A DNA stretch of 40,215 bases from Acidovorax sp. (GTDB lineage Bacteria > Pseudomonadota > Gammaproteobacteria > Burkholderiales > Burkholderiaceae_C). A program made the translations under genes and the position numbers. Numbering within the stretch: position 1 is the stretch's first letter; every line of letters begins with the position of its first letter. The stretch spans positions 1-40,215 of the forward strand of contig NZ_JADHVT010000032.1 in NCBI RefSeq assembly GCF_016783915.1, read 5' to 3'. Below, one piece after another: positions 16,803 to 26,643 of this stretch. The notes below the pieces were generated by a model. The model ran no database searches. It was not told the DNA's origin and worked only from the letters and a program-made list of their open reading frames with translations.

Positions 16803-17750
16803 TTACAGCCGGATGCCCCAGCCAAAGGGGTCGCTGTCTTCGATGAGCAGTGTGGCCTCGGCGCTCATGTGTGCCCGGCCACGCAAGGTAGGGATGACCT
16901 TGCCATCTTCCTGCAGCGTGTAGCTGGCCTCGAAACGGCTGCAGATGATGCTGGCTTGGCGCCAGATGGCTCCCGGTGCCAGCTTGCCGTCTGCCGCCAG
17001 GCAGGCCACCTTGGCGCTGGTGCCCGTGCCGCAGGGCGATCGGTCATACGCCTTGCCGGGGCACAGCACGTAGTTGCGACTGTCGGCGGGGTCATCGGCC
17101 TGGTCGTCGTTGGCAAACAACTCGATGTGGTCGATCTCACCGCCGTTGTCGCCCCGAATGCCCTGGTCTTTGAGGGCTTGCTGCACGGCGCAGCTATAGG
17201 CCATCAACGCCTCCAGGTTGTCACTGGCTACACGCTGGCCGTGGTCAGAGATCAGGAAGAACCAGTTGCCGCCCCAGGCCACATCGCCCACCACGCGGCC
17301 ATAGCCGGGCACGTCCACCGCCAGCTGATGATGCAGCCGGTAGGCCGGCACGTTGCGCACGCTGACAGAGCCATCCGTGTGCAGTGTGGTGGTGACGGTG
17401 CCCACCGGGGTTTCGATACGGTGCTCGCCAGGGGTGATGCGGCCCAGGTAGGCGAGCGATGCGATCAGCCCGATGGTGCCGTGGCCACACATGCCCAGGT
17501 AGCCGCTATTGTTGAAGAAGATCACGCCCGCTGCGTTGGCGGGATCTTGCGGTGCGCAGAGCAGCGCCCCCACCACCACGTCGCTGCCACGCGGCTCCAG
17601 CACGGTGGCGGTCCGCCAGGCATCGTGACGCTCGGCCAGCAGCGCACGCCGTTCGGCCATGGTGCCGGTGCCCAGGTCCGGGAAACCGTCGATGACAAGC
17701 CGGGTCGGCTCGCCGCCCGTGTGGGAGTCGATCACGTGGATGCGTTGCAT
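16803..17750 (-). CDS. lhpA: 4-hydroxyproline epimerase (proline racemase family)
   Basis: This 315-residue enzyme interconverts trans-4-hydroxy-L-proline and cis-4-hydroxy-D-proline. Both catalytic Cys residues of true racemases/epimerases are present: Cys88 in GYLGMCGHG and Cys240 in [13 protein letters not shown] Thr at the first position would instead indicate a 3-hydroxyproline dehydratase. The N-terminal block [13 protein letters not shown] is the family hallmark. Proline racemase itself cannot be ruled out by sequence alone, but the downstream D-hydroxyproline dehydrogenase and upstream deaminase make 4-hydroxyproline the likely substrate. ATG 17750 begins the conserved domain; a longer frame to 17963 overlaps the deaminase gene and is rejected. 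Confidence 0.9.
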   Translation of the reverse strand: MQRIHVIDSHTGGEPTRLVIDGFPDLGTGTMAERRALLAERHDAWRTATVLEPRGSDVVVGALLCAPQDPANAAGVIFFNNSGYLGMCGHGTIGLIASLAYLGRITPGEHRIETPVGTVTTTLHTDGSVSVRNVPAYRLHHQLAVDVPGYGRVVGDVAWGGNWFFLISDHGQRVASDNLEALMAYSCAVQQALKDQGIRGDNGGEIDHIELFANDDQADDPADSRNYVLCPGKAYDRSPCGTGTSAKVACLAADGKLAPGAIWRQASIICSRFEASYTLQEDGKVIPTLRGRAHMSAEATLLIEDSDPFGWGIRL

Positions 17751-17787
17751 GGTGCTGTGGTGGTAGTGGAGTAGGGCGCTCAGTGTC

Positions 17788-18705
17788 TCAGGCGACAGAC
17801 TGGTATTTTGTAGGGCGCGTGGCCAGGGCCTTGCGCACCACACTCTCGACAAATGCGCGTTCGTCGCCCACCAGGGGCAGGCGGGGGCGGCGCATGTGTT
17901 CGGTGCCCACACCCACCAGCGCATCGATGAGCTTGAGGTTCTGCACGAGCTTGTTGGACACATCCAGGTGCAGCATGGGCGTCATCCACTGGTAGAGCGG
18001 CAGCGCCTCGGCAAATTTGCCCGCTTTCATCAGGTCGTACAGCGCCACGGTTTCGCGCGGGAAGGCGCAGCCCACGCCGGCCAGCAGGCCGTCGCATCCC
18101 AGGGCCAGGCCTTCGTAGGCCAGGTCGTCCACGCCCAAAAAGAGCTGGTAGCGGTCGCCCACGGTGTTGCGCAGGTCGGTGATACGGCGGATGTCGCCGG
18201 TGCTTTCCTTGATGGCGGCGATCCACTCGCAGTCGGCCAGCTCCACCATGTGCTCGGGTTTCAGGTCCACGCGGTAGGCCACAGGGTTGTTGTAGACCAT
18301 CAGGGGGCGCTGGGCGGCGCCCGCCATGGCGCGCACATTGGCCATGGCCTCGCGGGCGTCGGCCACGTAGATCACCGAGGGCATGACCATATAGCCGGCG
18401 ACGCCGAGCTTGTTGCCGCCGTCGATGTAGCGCAGGGCCTCGCGGGTGCTGGTTTCGGACACGTTGGCGAGCACTGGTACGCGGCCGTCAGCGGCTTCGA
18501 GGGCGATCTTGGCAACCTGGAGCTTTTCCTCCAGTGTGAGGGTGCTGGCTTCGCCGAGAGAACCGCAGGTGACCAGCCCGTGGATGCCGTTGCGGATCTG
18601 GAAGTCGATGTGGCGGGCTGTGCCCTCGGCGTCGATGGACTCGTCGGCGTGGAACTTGGTGGTGATGGCGGGGAAGATGCCTTGCCAGCGGGGTTGTGGG
18701 TTCAC
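17788..18705 (-). CDS. DHDPS/NAL-family enzyme, probable 1-pyrroline-4-hydroxy-2-carboxylate deaminase
   Basis: This 305-residue class I aldolase-fold protein has the Schiff-base Lys166 in AAIKESTGD and the catalytic Tyr138 in VYNNPVAY. The Gly-rich [11 protein letters not shown] (47-57) is the carboxylate-binding part. In hydroxyproline operons the DHDPS homologue (LhpC) removes ammonia and water chemistry from 1-pyrroline-4-hydroxy-2-carboxylate, giving 2-oxoglutarate semialdehyde. The start is GTG at 18705, with a strong AAGGAG eight bases upstream. It is the first gene of the enzyme group, and the second copy of the AT-rich operator lies 36 bases before the start. A sugar-acid dehydratase or aldolase is the alternative, but the neighbours argue against it. 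Confidence 0.85.
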   Translation of the reverse strand: MNPQPRWQGIFPAITTKFHADESIDAEGTARHIDFQIRNGIHGLVTCGSLGEASTLTLEEKLQVAKIALEAADGRVPVLANVSETSTREALRYIDGGNKLGVAGYMVMPSVIYVADAREAMANVRAMAGAAQRPLMVYNNPVAYRVDLKPEHMVELADCEWIAAIKESTGDIRRITDLRNTVGDRYQLFLGVDDLAYEGLALGCDGLLAGVGCAFPRETVALYDLMKAGKFAEALPLYQWMTPMLHLDVSNKLVQNLKLIDALVGVGTEHMRRPRLPLVGDERAFVESVVRKALATRPTKYQSVA

Positions 18706-18741
18706 GAGGGGCTCCTTGGATCGGTGGGTGGGTTGCGGTTA

Positions 18742-18766
18742 TTAATATATTAACAAGATATTTAAA
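18742..18766. promoter_or_regulatory. AT-rich operator/promoter upstream of the hydroxyproline enzyme genes (site 2)
   Basis: The 25-bp block begins TTAATATATTAACAAG and ends ATATTTAAA and has no G or C run. It is the partner of site 1 at 13912-13936. It lies in the 255-bp divergent gap between the deaminase gene and alaS, close to the former, so it should control the enzyme group. The inner TTAATATATTAA is a perfect 12-bp palindrome, as expected for a dimeric GntR-type repressor. Confidence 0.65.
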
Positions 18767-18864
18767 GCGCGCAAGCGGATTTTTCCGCATCCGTTGGCGC
18801 GTGGATCGGAGGCGTCTGTCCCCGCCCTGTCGCCCTCCCGCCACGGACCGCCAGACTGCAAACC

Positions 18865-18870
18865 TATAAT
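18865..18870 (+). promoter_or_regulatory. Probable -10 element of the alaS promoter
   Basis: A perfect TATAAT stands alone in GC-rich DNA 91 bases upstream of the alaS ATG. No convincing -35 is seen at 17 bases spacing. The leader it would give contains a short CCCC/GGGG hairpin (18883-18892, CCCCATAGGGG region). Confidence 0.5.
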
Positions 18871-18960
18871 GAAAGGTTGGTCCCCATAGGGGCAGCGACA
18901 GGCAGCGCGCAGGCGCGGGTCCTGCGGCCTGCCTGCTGCGTGCAACCACTCCACAACACC

Positions 18961-21588
18961 ATGAGCACTCCCACTTTTTCTGTCGCTGACATCCGCAAGT
19001 CCTTCCTGGACTTCTTCGTCTCCAAGGGCCACACCGTGGTGCCGTCGAGCCCTCTGGTGCCTGGCAACGACCCCACGCTGATGTTCACCAACTCGGGCAT
19101 GGTGCAGTTCAAGGACGTGTTCCTGGGCACCGACAAGCGCTCGTACAACCGGGCGGTGTCGGTTCAGGCCTGCCTGCGTGCGGGTGGCAAGCACAACGAC
19201 CTGGAAAACGTGGGCTACACCGCGCGCCACCACACCTTCTTTGAAATGCTGGGCAACTGGTCGTTTGGCGACTACTTCAAGCGCGAATCGCTCAAGTGGG
19301 CCTGGGAGTTGCTGACCGAGGTCTACAAGTTGCCGCCAGAGCGCCTGCTGGCCACGGTCTACCAGGAAGACGACGAGGCCTACGACATCTGGACCAAGGA
19401 AATCGGCTTGCCGCCGGAGCGCGTGATCCGCATCGGCGACAACAAGGGCGGCCGCTACAAGTCCGACAACTTCTGGATGATGGCCGACACCGGCCCCTGC
19501 GGCCCCTGCAGCGAAATCTTCTATGACCACGGCCCGCACATTGCAGGCGGCCCTCCCGGCAGCCCCGATGAAGACGGCGACCGCTTCATCGAGATCTGGA
19601 ACAACGTGTTCATGCAGTTCAACATGGACGAGACGGGTGCCGTGACCCCACTGCCCGCACCCTGCGTAGACACCGGCATGGGCCTGGAGCGCCTGGCCGC
19701 CATCCTGCAGCACGTGCACAGCAACTACGAGATCGACCTGTTCGACTCGCTCATCAAGGCCGCCGGGCGCGAGACCGGCGTGACGGACCTCAACAACAAG
19801 AGCCTGCGCGTGATCGCTGACCATATCCGCGCCACCGCGTTTTTGGTGAGCGATGGTGTGATCCCCAGCAACGAAGGCCGTGGCTACGTGCAGCGCCGCA
19901 TCGTGCGCCGTGCCATCCGCCATGGGTACAAGCTGGGCAAGAAGACCCCGTTCTTCCACAAGCTGGTGGCCGACCTGGTGCGCCTGATGGGTGACGCCTA
20001 CCCATCCCTGCGCGAGCAGGAACAGCGCATCACCGAGGTGCTCAAGGTGGAAGAAGAGCGCTTCTTCGAGACGCTGGCCAACGGCATGGAAATTCTGGAC
20101 ACGGCCCTGGACGGCGGTGCCAAGGTGCTGCCCGGCGACGTGGCCTTCAAGCTGCACGACACCTACGGCTTCCCGCTCGACCTGACCAATGACGTCTGCC
20201 GCGAGCGCGACGTGGAAGTGGACGAGGCCGGCTTCAAGACCGCCATGGAAAAGCAGAAGGCCCAGGCCCGCGCGGCCGGCAAGTTCAAGATGGACAAGGC
20301 GCTGGAGTACACCGGTGCCGCCAACCAGTTCACCGGCTACGAGCACCTGGCAGCGACTGCAAAAATCGTAGCAATCTATGTAGATGGAACAAGCGCTGCA
20401 GCCCTGAAAGCCGGCCAAAACGGCGTGGTGGTGCTGGACACGACCCCGTTCTACGCCGAAAGCGGCGGCCAGGTGGGTGACGAAGGCGTCATCACCAGCG
20501 GCTCGGCCCGTTTTGCGGTCGGCGACACGCTCAAGATCAAGGCCGATGTGTTTGGCCACCACGGCACGCTCGAAGAGGGCACGCTGAACGTGGGTGACAC
20601 GGTGCAGGCCCAGGTGAACACCGCCGTGCGCGCTGCCACCATGCGCAACCACTCGGTCACGCACATCATGCACAAGGCCCTGCGCGAAGTGCTGGGCAGC
20701 CATGTGCAGCAAAAGGGCAGCCTGGTCAATGCCGACCGCACGCGTTTCGACTTCACCCATAACGGAGCCGTGACGGCGGCCGAGATCCGCGAGATCGAAC
20801 GCCGTGTGAACGAAGAAATCCTGGCCAACCAGCCCACGCAAGCGCGCGTGATGGACATCGAGTCGGCCCAGAAGACCGGCGCCATGATGCTGTTTGGCGA
20901 GAAGTACGGCGAAACCGTGCGCGTGCTCGACATCGGCACCAGCCGCGAACTGTGTGGCGGCACACACGTGCAGCGCACGGGCGACATCGGCCTGTTCAAG
21001 GTGGTGGGCGAGGGTGGCGTGGCTGCCGGCATCCGCCGCATTGAGGCCGTGACTGGCGCCAACGCACTGGCGTACTTGCAGAACCTGGAAGACACCGTGA
21101 ACCAGGCTGCCAGCACCCTCAAGGCGCCGGTGGCCGAGCTCAACGGCCGCATCAGCCAGGCGCTGGACAACGCCCGCGCGCTCGAAAAGGAAGTGGCTGC
21201 CTTGAAGGGCAAGCTGGCCTCCAGCCAGGGTGACGAACTGGTGAGCCAGGCGGTGGAGGTGAAGGGCCTCAAAGTGCTGGCTGCTGCGCTGCCGGGTGCC
21301 GACGCCAAGACCCTGCGCGACACCATGGACAAGCTCAAGGACAAGCTCAAGACCGCTGCCATCGTGCTGGCCGCCGTGGATGGCGACAAGGTGCAGATCG
21401 CTGCAGGCGTCACCACCGACAGCGTGGGCAAGGTCAAGGCCGGCGAGCTGGTCAACTTTGTGGCCCAGCAAGTGGGTGGCAAAGGCGGCGGCAAGCCCGA
21501 CATGGCCATGGCCGGCGGCACCGATGCCTCCAAGCTGCCAGCGGCGCTGGCTTCGGTGACAGGCTGGGTCACGCAGCAACTGGGCTGA
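18961..21588 (+). CDS. alaS: Alanyl-tRNA synthetase
   Basis: This 875-residue, full-length class II synthetase charges tRNA-Ala in the cytoplasm. The N-terminal motif [15 protein letters not shown], then [15 protein letters not shown] and [15 protein letters not shown], mark the aminoacylation core. The editing domain has the zinc-binding [12 protein letters not shown] and CGGTHV. The C-terminal oligomerisation/C-Ala domain is complete, ending VTQQLG. ATG 18961 gives the standard N-terminus; the frame upstream is open for 28 codons but unlike the family. Codons about 464-478 (20351-20395) coincide with an inverted copy of the 45-nt repeat and are much lower in GC than the rest, yet the frame and alignment to other AlaS proteins (GK.VAL.VDG type strand) are kept. 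Confidence 0.97.
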   Translation: MSTPTFSVADIRKSFLDFFVSKGHTVVPSSPLVPGNDPTLMFTNSGMVQFKDVFLGTDKRSYNRAVSVQACLRAGGKHNDLENVGYTARHHTFFEMLGNWSFGDYFKRESLKWAWELLTEVYKLPPERLLATVYQEDDEAYDIWTKEIGLPPERVIRIGDNKGGRYKSDNFWMMADTGPCGPCSEIFYDHGPHIAGGPPGSPDEDGDRFIEIWNNVFMQFNMDETGAVTPLPAPCVDTGMGLERLAAILQHVHSNYEIDLFDSLIKAAGRETGVTDLNNKSLRVIADHIRATAFLVSDGVIPSNEGRGYVQRRIVRRAIRHGYKLGKKTPFFHKLVADLVRLMGDAYPSLREQEQRITEVLKVEEERFFETLANGMEILDTALDGGAKVLPGDVAFKLHDTYGFPLDLTNDVCRERDVEVDEAGFKTAMEKQKAQARAAGKFKMDKALEYTGAANQFTGYEHLAATAKIVAIYVDGTSAAALKAGQNGVVVLDTTPFYAESGGQVGDEGVITSGSARFAVGDTLKIKADVFGHHGTLEEGTLNVGDTVQAQVNTAVRAATMRNHSVTHIMHKALREVLGSHVQQKGSLVNADRTRFDFTHNGAVTAAEIREIERRVNEEILANQPTQARVMDIESAQKTGAMMLFGEKYGETVRVLDIGTSRELCGGTHVQRTGDIGLFKVVGEGGVAAGIRRIEAVTGANALAYLQNLEDTVNQAASTLKAPVAELNGRISQALDNARALEKEVAALKGKLASSQGDELVSQAVEVKGLKVLAAALPGADAKTLRDTMDKLKDKLKTAAIVLAAVDGDKVQIAAGVTTDSVGKVKAGELVNFVAQQVGGKGGGKPDMAMAGGTDASKLPAALASVTGWVTQQLG
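20351..20395 (-). repeat. 45-nt GCGCTAG-type repeat inside alaS, copy R5
   Basis: Read on the plus strand, TAGCAATC (20369-20376) and AAGCGC (20390-20395) match the reverse complement of copy R2 without gaps over 35 bases (25 identical by eye), with weaker matches further left. It encodes [15 protein letters not shown] in AlaS. It is the most diverged copy, and chance similarity is possible. Confidence 0.5.
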
Positions 21589-21597
21589 TGTACCGGT

Positions 21598-21642
21598 CAC
21601 CACAGCGGCACCAGCCGCTGTGGTGTGGCAGCCATGGCTGCC
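21598..21642 (+). terminator. Double hairpin after alaS
   Basis: The first hairpin is a perfect 12-bp stem, CACCACAGCGGC (21598-21609) and its complement (21614-21625), with loop ACCA. A 16-bp palindrome GGCAGCCATGGCTGCC follows at 21627-21642. It lies 10 bases after the alaS stop. No T-run follows, so it may slow transcription or protect the 3' end; it does not look like a classic intrinsic terminator. Confidence 0.5.
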
Positions 21643-21688
21643 AAAAAGAGGGTGACGGAACGCCAGCTTTCACCCTAAAGTGCAGCGC

Positions 21689-24670
21689 ATGGACACCCTG
21701 CGCGACAGCCCGCAAGACCCGCCGCCGTCCGCTGTGCTTCGCGGTACGGGCGCTGCTTCGGTGGGCCAAGGCGGCCACCTGCCATGGTGGCGCCGCATCA
21801 CCATCCCCTTTGAGGTCCTGATCGCCACCGTGGTGGTCACCGCCATGCTGTTGTTGACAGCGTTGCTGGTGTACCAGGTCAGCACCAGCGCACGCCAGGC
21901 CATCATTGCGGCGTCTGACGAGAGTGCGCAGCGCATCAGCCAGCTCATTGCCGAACGGGTGCATCGCATCGTGGACCCGGCCGATGCCACCATCCGCCTG
22001 CTGGCGTTCGACCCGGTGGCCTCTGCGTCCACCCTGCCAGCGCGGCTGCGGCGCCTGCCTGTACTGGCGCGGCTGCTGGAGCAGAACCCGCTGCTGTCGG
22101 CGGTGTTCATCGGTTACCCGGACGGACAGTTTTTGCTGGTGCGACCGGTGCGAAACGAGGCCTTGCGGGTGCGGCTGGATGCACCGCCCAAAACGGCGTA
22201 CCTGGTGCAGTCCATGGCGCGCGAGCGCGGCGTGGCGGGCATGGTGGGGCGCTGGAGTTATTACGACGCGGACCTGCGGCTGATCGACTCGGCCGTGCGC
22301 CCGGAATACCGCTACGACCCCCGCACCCGCCCCTGGTACGCCGAGGCGCTGGAGCAGAACACCCAGATCCTCACGGCACCCTATGTGTTCTTCACCACGC
22401 AGGAGGTGGGCATCACGCTGAGCCAGCCCAGCGAGGACGGGCGTGCGGTGATTGGCCTGGACGTGGCCCTGACCGACCTGGGGCATGAGATCAGTGGCCT
22501 GCGCCTGATGCCCCGCACCGAGATCGCGGTGGTGGACAAAGACCGCCGCGTACTGGCCTATCCCGACATGTCGCGCGTGCTACTGCGTGATGGCAACACG
22601 CCGGGCCTGCGGCTGCGTGCCCTGGACGATCTGGGTGTGCCCAGCCTGCATGCGCTGCAGGCGCTGGGCCTGAAAGATGGTGAGTCACGCCGTCTGCAGG
22701 CCGACGGCGAGGAATGGCTGGGCCGTTCGCTGCCGCTGGCATCGATGCGCTGGCAGGGGCTGCAGATCCTGATGGCGATTCCTACCAAAGAGCTGCTGGC
22801 CGACGTGAATAACAACCTGCGCCAGCAGGTGTGGCTGTCGGTGTCGCTCATCGGTCTGATGCTGCCGTTGGGCTGGCTGGCTGGCCGGCGCGTGGGGCGC
22901 AGTCTGTTTGGGCTGGCGTTGCAGGCCAGGGCGCTGGCGCGGTTTGATTTCCGGCGGCCCGAACGGCGGGTGTCGCCGGTGCGCGAGGTGCGCGACCTGG
23001 GGCAAGTGATGGACCGCATGTCCGACACCATCCAGGAGTTCTTGCACATCACCCACCACATCAGCGCCGAGTCGCGCACCGACCTGATGCTGTCGAGTGT
23101 GCTGTACGAGCTGGTGCGCGCCACCAGTTGCACCGGCGGTGCGGTGTACCTGGTGGACCCGCAACGCACCGGCTTGCTGCGCGCGGCCCGCCATTGCGAA
23201 GACCCGGAGCAGCAGTCGCGCTACCCCGAGCACCTGGCCATGGTGCATTTCATCAACCATACCGAGCCCCAACCCGGCGACCAGCACGAAGACGACGACG
23301 ATACCGAGCCCGCGCGCGTGCTGCGCGTGCAGCTGCGCACCCGTGACGGGCAGCCCCTGGGCCTGCTGGTGCTGCGCTACATCGCGGACCAGACGCAGGA
23401 CGACGCGCATTTCCGGGCGTTTGTCGAGAAGTTGTCGGGCACGCTGTCGGTAGCCATCGAGACGCGCAGCCTGATCGAAGGCCAGAAGAAGCTGCTCGAT
23501 GCTGTCATCCGCCTGCTGGCCGACGCGATCGACGCCAAGAGCCCCTACACCGGTGGCCATTGCGAGCGTGTGCCGGAGCTGGCCGAGGCGCTGATGGACC
23601 GCATGTGTGCGGCCAAGGACGGTCCGTTTGCCCAGGTGGCCATGACCGATGCCGAGCGCTACGAATTCCGCCTGGGGGCTTGGCTGCATGACTGCGGCAA
23701 GGTCACCAGCCCCGAGCACATCATCGACAAGGCCACCAAGCTGGAAACGCTCTACAACCGCATTCATGAGGTGCGCATGCGCTTTGAGGTGTTGTGGCGG
23801 GACGCAGAGCTGGACTACTGGAAGCAGCATGTGTCGGGCGTGGACCCGGTGCGCCTGCAGCGCGAGCTGCTGCAACGGCGCGAACAACTGCAGGACGACT
23901 TTGCCTTTGTAGCCCGCTGCAATGTGGGGGGTGAGTTCATGGCCGAGGCGGACATCGCCCGCCTCAAGGCCATTGGCCGCCAGATCTGGCAGCGGCATTT
24001 TGACGACCGGCTGGGCCTGTCGGCGGCCGAGATGCTGCGGCTTTCGACCGTGCCGGTGCGCCCCTTGCCCGCCAACGAGCCGCTGCTGGCCGACCGGCCG
24101 GAGCACATCGTGCCCTGGGGCGCCCGCAAGCCGCCGGTGGAGGCGGGCAACCCCGCCAACCGCTGGGGCTTCGACATGGTGCTGCCGCCGTACGAGGCGC
24201 ACCTGGGTGAACTGCACAACCTGTCCATCCAAAGGGGTACGCTCACTGCCGAAGACCGCTTCAAGATCAACGACCACATCGTGCAGACCATCATCATGCT
24301 CAGCGGTCTGCCGTTTCCGCCGCACCTGGCGCGCGTGCCGTCGATTGCCGGGTCCCACCATGAAAAGCTGGACGGCACCGGCTACCCCCGGCGCCTGAAG
24401 GCGCCAGAGCTGACGCTGGCCGACCGTGTGATGACCCTGGCCGATATCTTTGAGGCGCTGACTGCGGCAGACCGGCCCTACAAGCCACCCAAGACCTTGT
24501 CCGAGTCGCTCAAGATCATGACCAACATGGTGCGCGAGCGGCACATCGATACCGAGGTGTTCCGCTTCTTCCTGAGCAGCGGCGTGTGGCGCGACTACGC
24601 AGAGCGCTTTCTGACGCCTGCGCAGCGCGACGAGGTCAATGTGGGGGCCATTCTGGCGTCGCTGGGCTGA
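21689..24670 (+). CDS. Membrane HD-GYP phosphodiesterase with extracytoplasmic sensor and GAF-like domain
   Basis: This 993-residue signalling protein probably degrades cyclic di-GMP. Helix 1 (about 38-65) and helix 2 (about 381-399) bracket a ~310-residue periplasmic sensor that looks like a dCache domain (PEYRYDPRTRPWYAEAL is the typical PWY motif). A HAMP-like linker and a GAF-like domain (about 460-595) follow. The HD-GYP domain has the first His in TGGHCERV (His624), the HD pair in LHDCGK (His667-Asp668) and HHEKLDGTGYP (890-900). About 150 residues (about 700-845) are inserted between the HD and GYP halves, and a second LT.ED...INDH motif appears after the insertion. ATG 21689 is preferred to GTG 21680. 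It ends 104 bases from a convergent GGDEF gene. Confidence 0.88.
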   Translation: MDTLRDSPQDPPPSAVLRGTGAASVGQGGHLPWWRRITIPFEVLIATVVVTAMLLLTALLVYQVSTSARQAIIAASDESAQRISQLIAERVHRIVDPADATIRLLAFDPVASASTLPARLRRLPVLARLLEQNPLLSAVFIGYPDGQFLLVRPVRNEALRVRLDAPPKTAYLVQSMARERGVAGMVGRWSYYDADLRLIDSAVRPEYRYDPRTRPWYAEALEQNTQILTAPYVFFTTQEVGITLSQPSEDGRAVIGLDVALTDLGHEISGLRLMPRTEIAVVDKDRRVLAYPDMSRVLLRDGNTPGLRLRALDDLGVPSLHALQALGLKDGESRRLQADGEEWLGRSLPLASMRWQGLQILMAIPTKELLADVNNNLRQQVWLSVSLIGLMLPLGWLAGRRVGRSLFGLALQARALARFDFRRPERRVSPVREVRDLGQVMDRMSDTIQEFLHITHHISAESRTDLMLSSVLYELVRATSCTGGAVYLVDPQRTGLLRAARHCEDPEQQSRYPEHLAMVHFINHTEPQPGDQHEDDDDTEPARVLRVQLRTRDGQPLGLLVLRYIADQTQDDAHFRAFVEKLSGTLSVAIETRSLIEGQKKLLDAVIRLLADAIDAKSPYTGGHCERVPELAEALMDRMCAAKDGPFAQVAMTDAERYEFRLGAWLHDCGKVTSPEHIIDKATKLETLYNRIHEVRMRFEVLWRDAELDYWKQHVSGVDPVRLQRELLQRREQLQDDFAFVARCNVGGEFMAEADIARLKAIGRQIWQRHFDDRLGLSAAEMLRLSTVPVRPLPANEPLLADRPEHIVPWGARKPPVEAGNPANRWGFDMVLPPYEAHLGELHNLSIQRGTLTAEDRFKINDHIVQTIIMLSGLPFPPHLARVPSIAGSHHEKLDGTGYPRRLKAPELTLADRVMTLADIFEALTAADRPYKPPKTLSESLKIMTNMVRERHIDTEVFRFFLSSGVWRDYAERFLTPAQRDEVNVGAILASLG

Positions 24671-24774
24671 GAGGGGAAAGGCGCCCTACGGTGGACGATG
24701 GGGCAATGACTTCTTGCGCGGGCCAGCCTTTTTGCAGCGGACAGCAGACCATATGCCCATGGGGCCCGGCCCGG

Positions 24775-25830
24775 TCAGAACAGCTCGACGTCGTCGTTGG
24801 CGACCTTGGTCGCCAGTTGACCGCTGGCCACCAGATCGTCATAGAAACAAACCTGGTTGCGGCCATGTTCCTTGGCGTAGTAAAGCGCCTGGTCGGCCTG
24901 GCCCAGAATCTCTACGGGCGAGCCGCGCGTGGTGCTCACAAAGCCCAGGCTCACCGTGACCTGGCCCACCTGCGGGAAGTGGTACTCCTGCACGGCCAGC
25001 CGGAAGCGGTTGAACACCTTGTGGGCGGTGCTCAGCGTGGTGGAGCGCAGCAGCACCACAAACTCTTCGCCGCCAAAGCGGAAGATGCGGTCATGGCTGC
25101 GGAAAGAGCTGCGCAGGATGTTGGCGATCAGGATCAGCACCTCGTCGCCATACAGGTGGCCGAACCGGTCGTTGACCTGCTTGAAGTGGTCGATGTCCAC
25201 CACCGCCAGCCATTGCTGCAGGGGCTCGTTGTCGCTGGCCACTGCGGTTTCCTCGGCCGCAAAGGACTCGGTAACGGCGCCCTTACGGCTGGCCAGCCCG
25301 CTCATGGTGTAGCGGGAGAACTGCTCGTCAAACGTCTTGCGGTTGAACAGGCCAGTGAGCGCATCGCGCTCGCTGTAGTCGAGCAGGCTCTGGTAGTTCT
25401 GGTACACCTGAAACACGCCCATGAGCACGTCAAGCTTGTGGGCCGAGAACGGGCGCGACTGGGTGATCTCCAGGCAGGTACTGACCTTGTCGTGCATCCA
25501 CACCGGCAGCCAGAGCACATGGCGGCCCCGGCGGGGCGAGGCCAGGGCGCTTTCGCCACGGCTGTCCACGCAGTCCCGCAGCGCGGGGTATTGGTCCAGC
25601 GGCTCGCGGCGGGGGTCTGCGGCGGCTTCGGAGTCGGTGGACACGAGCTGGCCGTTGTCCACCCAGGTACGGGGCCGCACATGGGGCACGCCACCGTCCG
25701 TGAACAGCTCCAGGGCCCGCACCTCGATGATGCTGCTGAGCTTTTGCAGCGTGGACAGCACCGACACCTCGAGCCGCAGGTGGTCGCGGTGGCCAGTCAT
25801 CTCCACCAGGTTTTGCAGGATGGGTTTCAT
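24775..25830 (-). CDS. Diguanylate cyclase (GGDEF domain)
   Basis: This 351-residue, probably soluble protein synthesises c-di-GMP. The N-terminal ~150 residues look like a GAF-type sensor (LEVSVLSTLQKLSSII, then VLWLPVWMHDKVSTCLEI), though this is not certain. The GGDEF domain begins at DALTGLFNRKTFDE. The active site is GGEEF (253-257), and the inhibitory-site motif RSHD (244-247) stands five residues before it, so product inhibition is expected. About 15 extra residues lie between the first helix and the first strand of the domain. The start is ATG 25830; an ATG at 25860 is in frame but unlikely. It is convergent with the HD-GYP gene, so enzymes making and breaking c-di-GMP are adjacent. 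Confidence 0.9.
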   Translation of the reverse strand: MKPILQNLVEMTGHRDHLRLEVSVLSTLQKLSSIIEVRALELFTDGGVPHVRPRTWVDNGQLVSTDSEAAADPRREPLDQYPALRDCVDSRGESALASPRRGRHVLWLPVWMHDKVSTCLEITQSRPFSAHKLDVLMGVFQVYQNYQSLLDYSERDALTGLFNRKTFDEQFSRYTMSGLASRKGAVTESFAAEETAVASDNEPLQQWLAVVDIDHFKQVNDRFGHLYGDEVLILIANILRSSFRSHDRIFRFGGEEFVVLLRSTTLSTAHKVFNRFRLAVQEYHFPQVGQVTVSLGFVSTTRGSPVEILGQADQALYYAKEHGRNQVCFYDDLVASGQLATKVANDDVELF

Positions 25831-25869
25831 AGGCGGTGTGGTGCGGGCCGATCGGGGCATGTCGTGGGG

Positions 25870-26643
25870 TCAGTTACGGCGCACAAACACCACGTCCCAC
25901 ACCCCATGGCCCAGTCGCAGCCCACGGTTTTCGAATTTGGTCAGCGGGCGGTAGTCGGGTTGCGGTGCAAAGCCGTCTGCGGTGTTTTGCAGCAGGGGGT
26001 CGGCGCTCAGCACCTGCAGCATTTGCTCGGCGTAGGGCTGCCAGTCGGTGGCGCAATGCAGGTAGCCGCCGGGCTTGAGGCGTGCAGCCAGCTTGGCCAC
26101 CAGCGGGGGCTGGATCAGGCGGCGCTTGTTGTGCTTTTTCTTGTGCCAGGGGTCGGGGAAGAAGATGTGCACACCGTCAAGAACGCCGGGCGGCAGCATG
26201 TGGTCGATCACCTCCACAGCGTCGTGCTGCAGGATGCGGATGTTGGTCAGCTCTTGCTCGCCAATGCGCTTGAGCAGGGCACCCACGCCGGGCTCATGCA
26301 CCTCGCAGCACAGGAAGTTGTCATCAGGCCGCACGCGGGCGATATGGGCCGTGGCCTCGCCCATGCCAAAGCCGATCTCCAGCACCAGCGGGGCGCTGCG
26401 GCCAAAGGCGGTGGTGGCGTCCAGCGGGGCGGGGGTGTAGGGCAGCACAAAACGCGGGCCGAAGTCCTCAAAGGCCTTGGCCTGGCCCGTGGTGGTGCGG
26501 CCGGCGCGGCGCACAAAGCTCTTGATGGTTTTGGGGTGGGTCACACCGGCGGGGGCAGAGCCCTGTACGGCGGGCGCTGTGGGGGCGGCGGCTGCGGCAG
26601 GCGCAGCACTGGCGGGGGCGGAAGCTGTGGTCAATTCGGTCAC
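25870..26643 (-). CDS. trmB: tRNA (guanine-N7)-methyltransferase
   Basis: This 257-residue enzyme makes m7G46 in tRNA using S-adenosylmethionine. The SAM site is [16 protein letters not shown], and the family block [18 protein letters not shown] is complete, with the catalytic Asp in FPDPW. The first ~35 residues are an Ala/Pro-rich low-complexity tail. The start is GTG at 26643, chosen because it overlaps the gluQ stop as GTGA, a typical coupling signal; no in-frame ATG exists before the conserved domain. It is the last gene of the amine oxidase-gluQ-trmB chain. Confidence 0.93.
   Translation of the reverse strand: MTELTTASAPASAAPAAAAAPTAPAVQGSAPAGVTHPKTIKSFVRRAGRTTTGQAKAFEDFGPRFVLPYTPAPLDATTAFGRSAPLVLEIGFGMGEATAHIARVRPDDNFLCCEVHEPGVGALLKRIGEQELTNIRILQHDAVEVIDHMLPPGVLDGVHIFFPDPWHKKKHNKRRLIQPPLVAKLAARLKPGGYLHCATDWQPYAEQMLQVLSADPLLQNTADGFAPQPDYRPLTKFENRGLRLGHGVWDVVFVRRN

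Noticed and set aside
18742-21603. Open frame of more than 900 codons antisense to alaS
   Set aside because: It is a shadow of the GC-rich third-position pattern of alaS; its His/Gly/Val-rich composition and lack of any domain show it is not a gene.
24671-24774. Terminator between the convergent HD-GYP and GGDEF genes
   Set aside because: Short GC-rich complementary pieces and one T5 run exist, but no stem is followed directly by a T-run on either strand.
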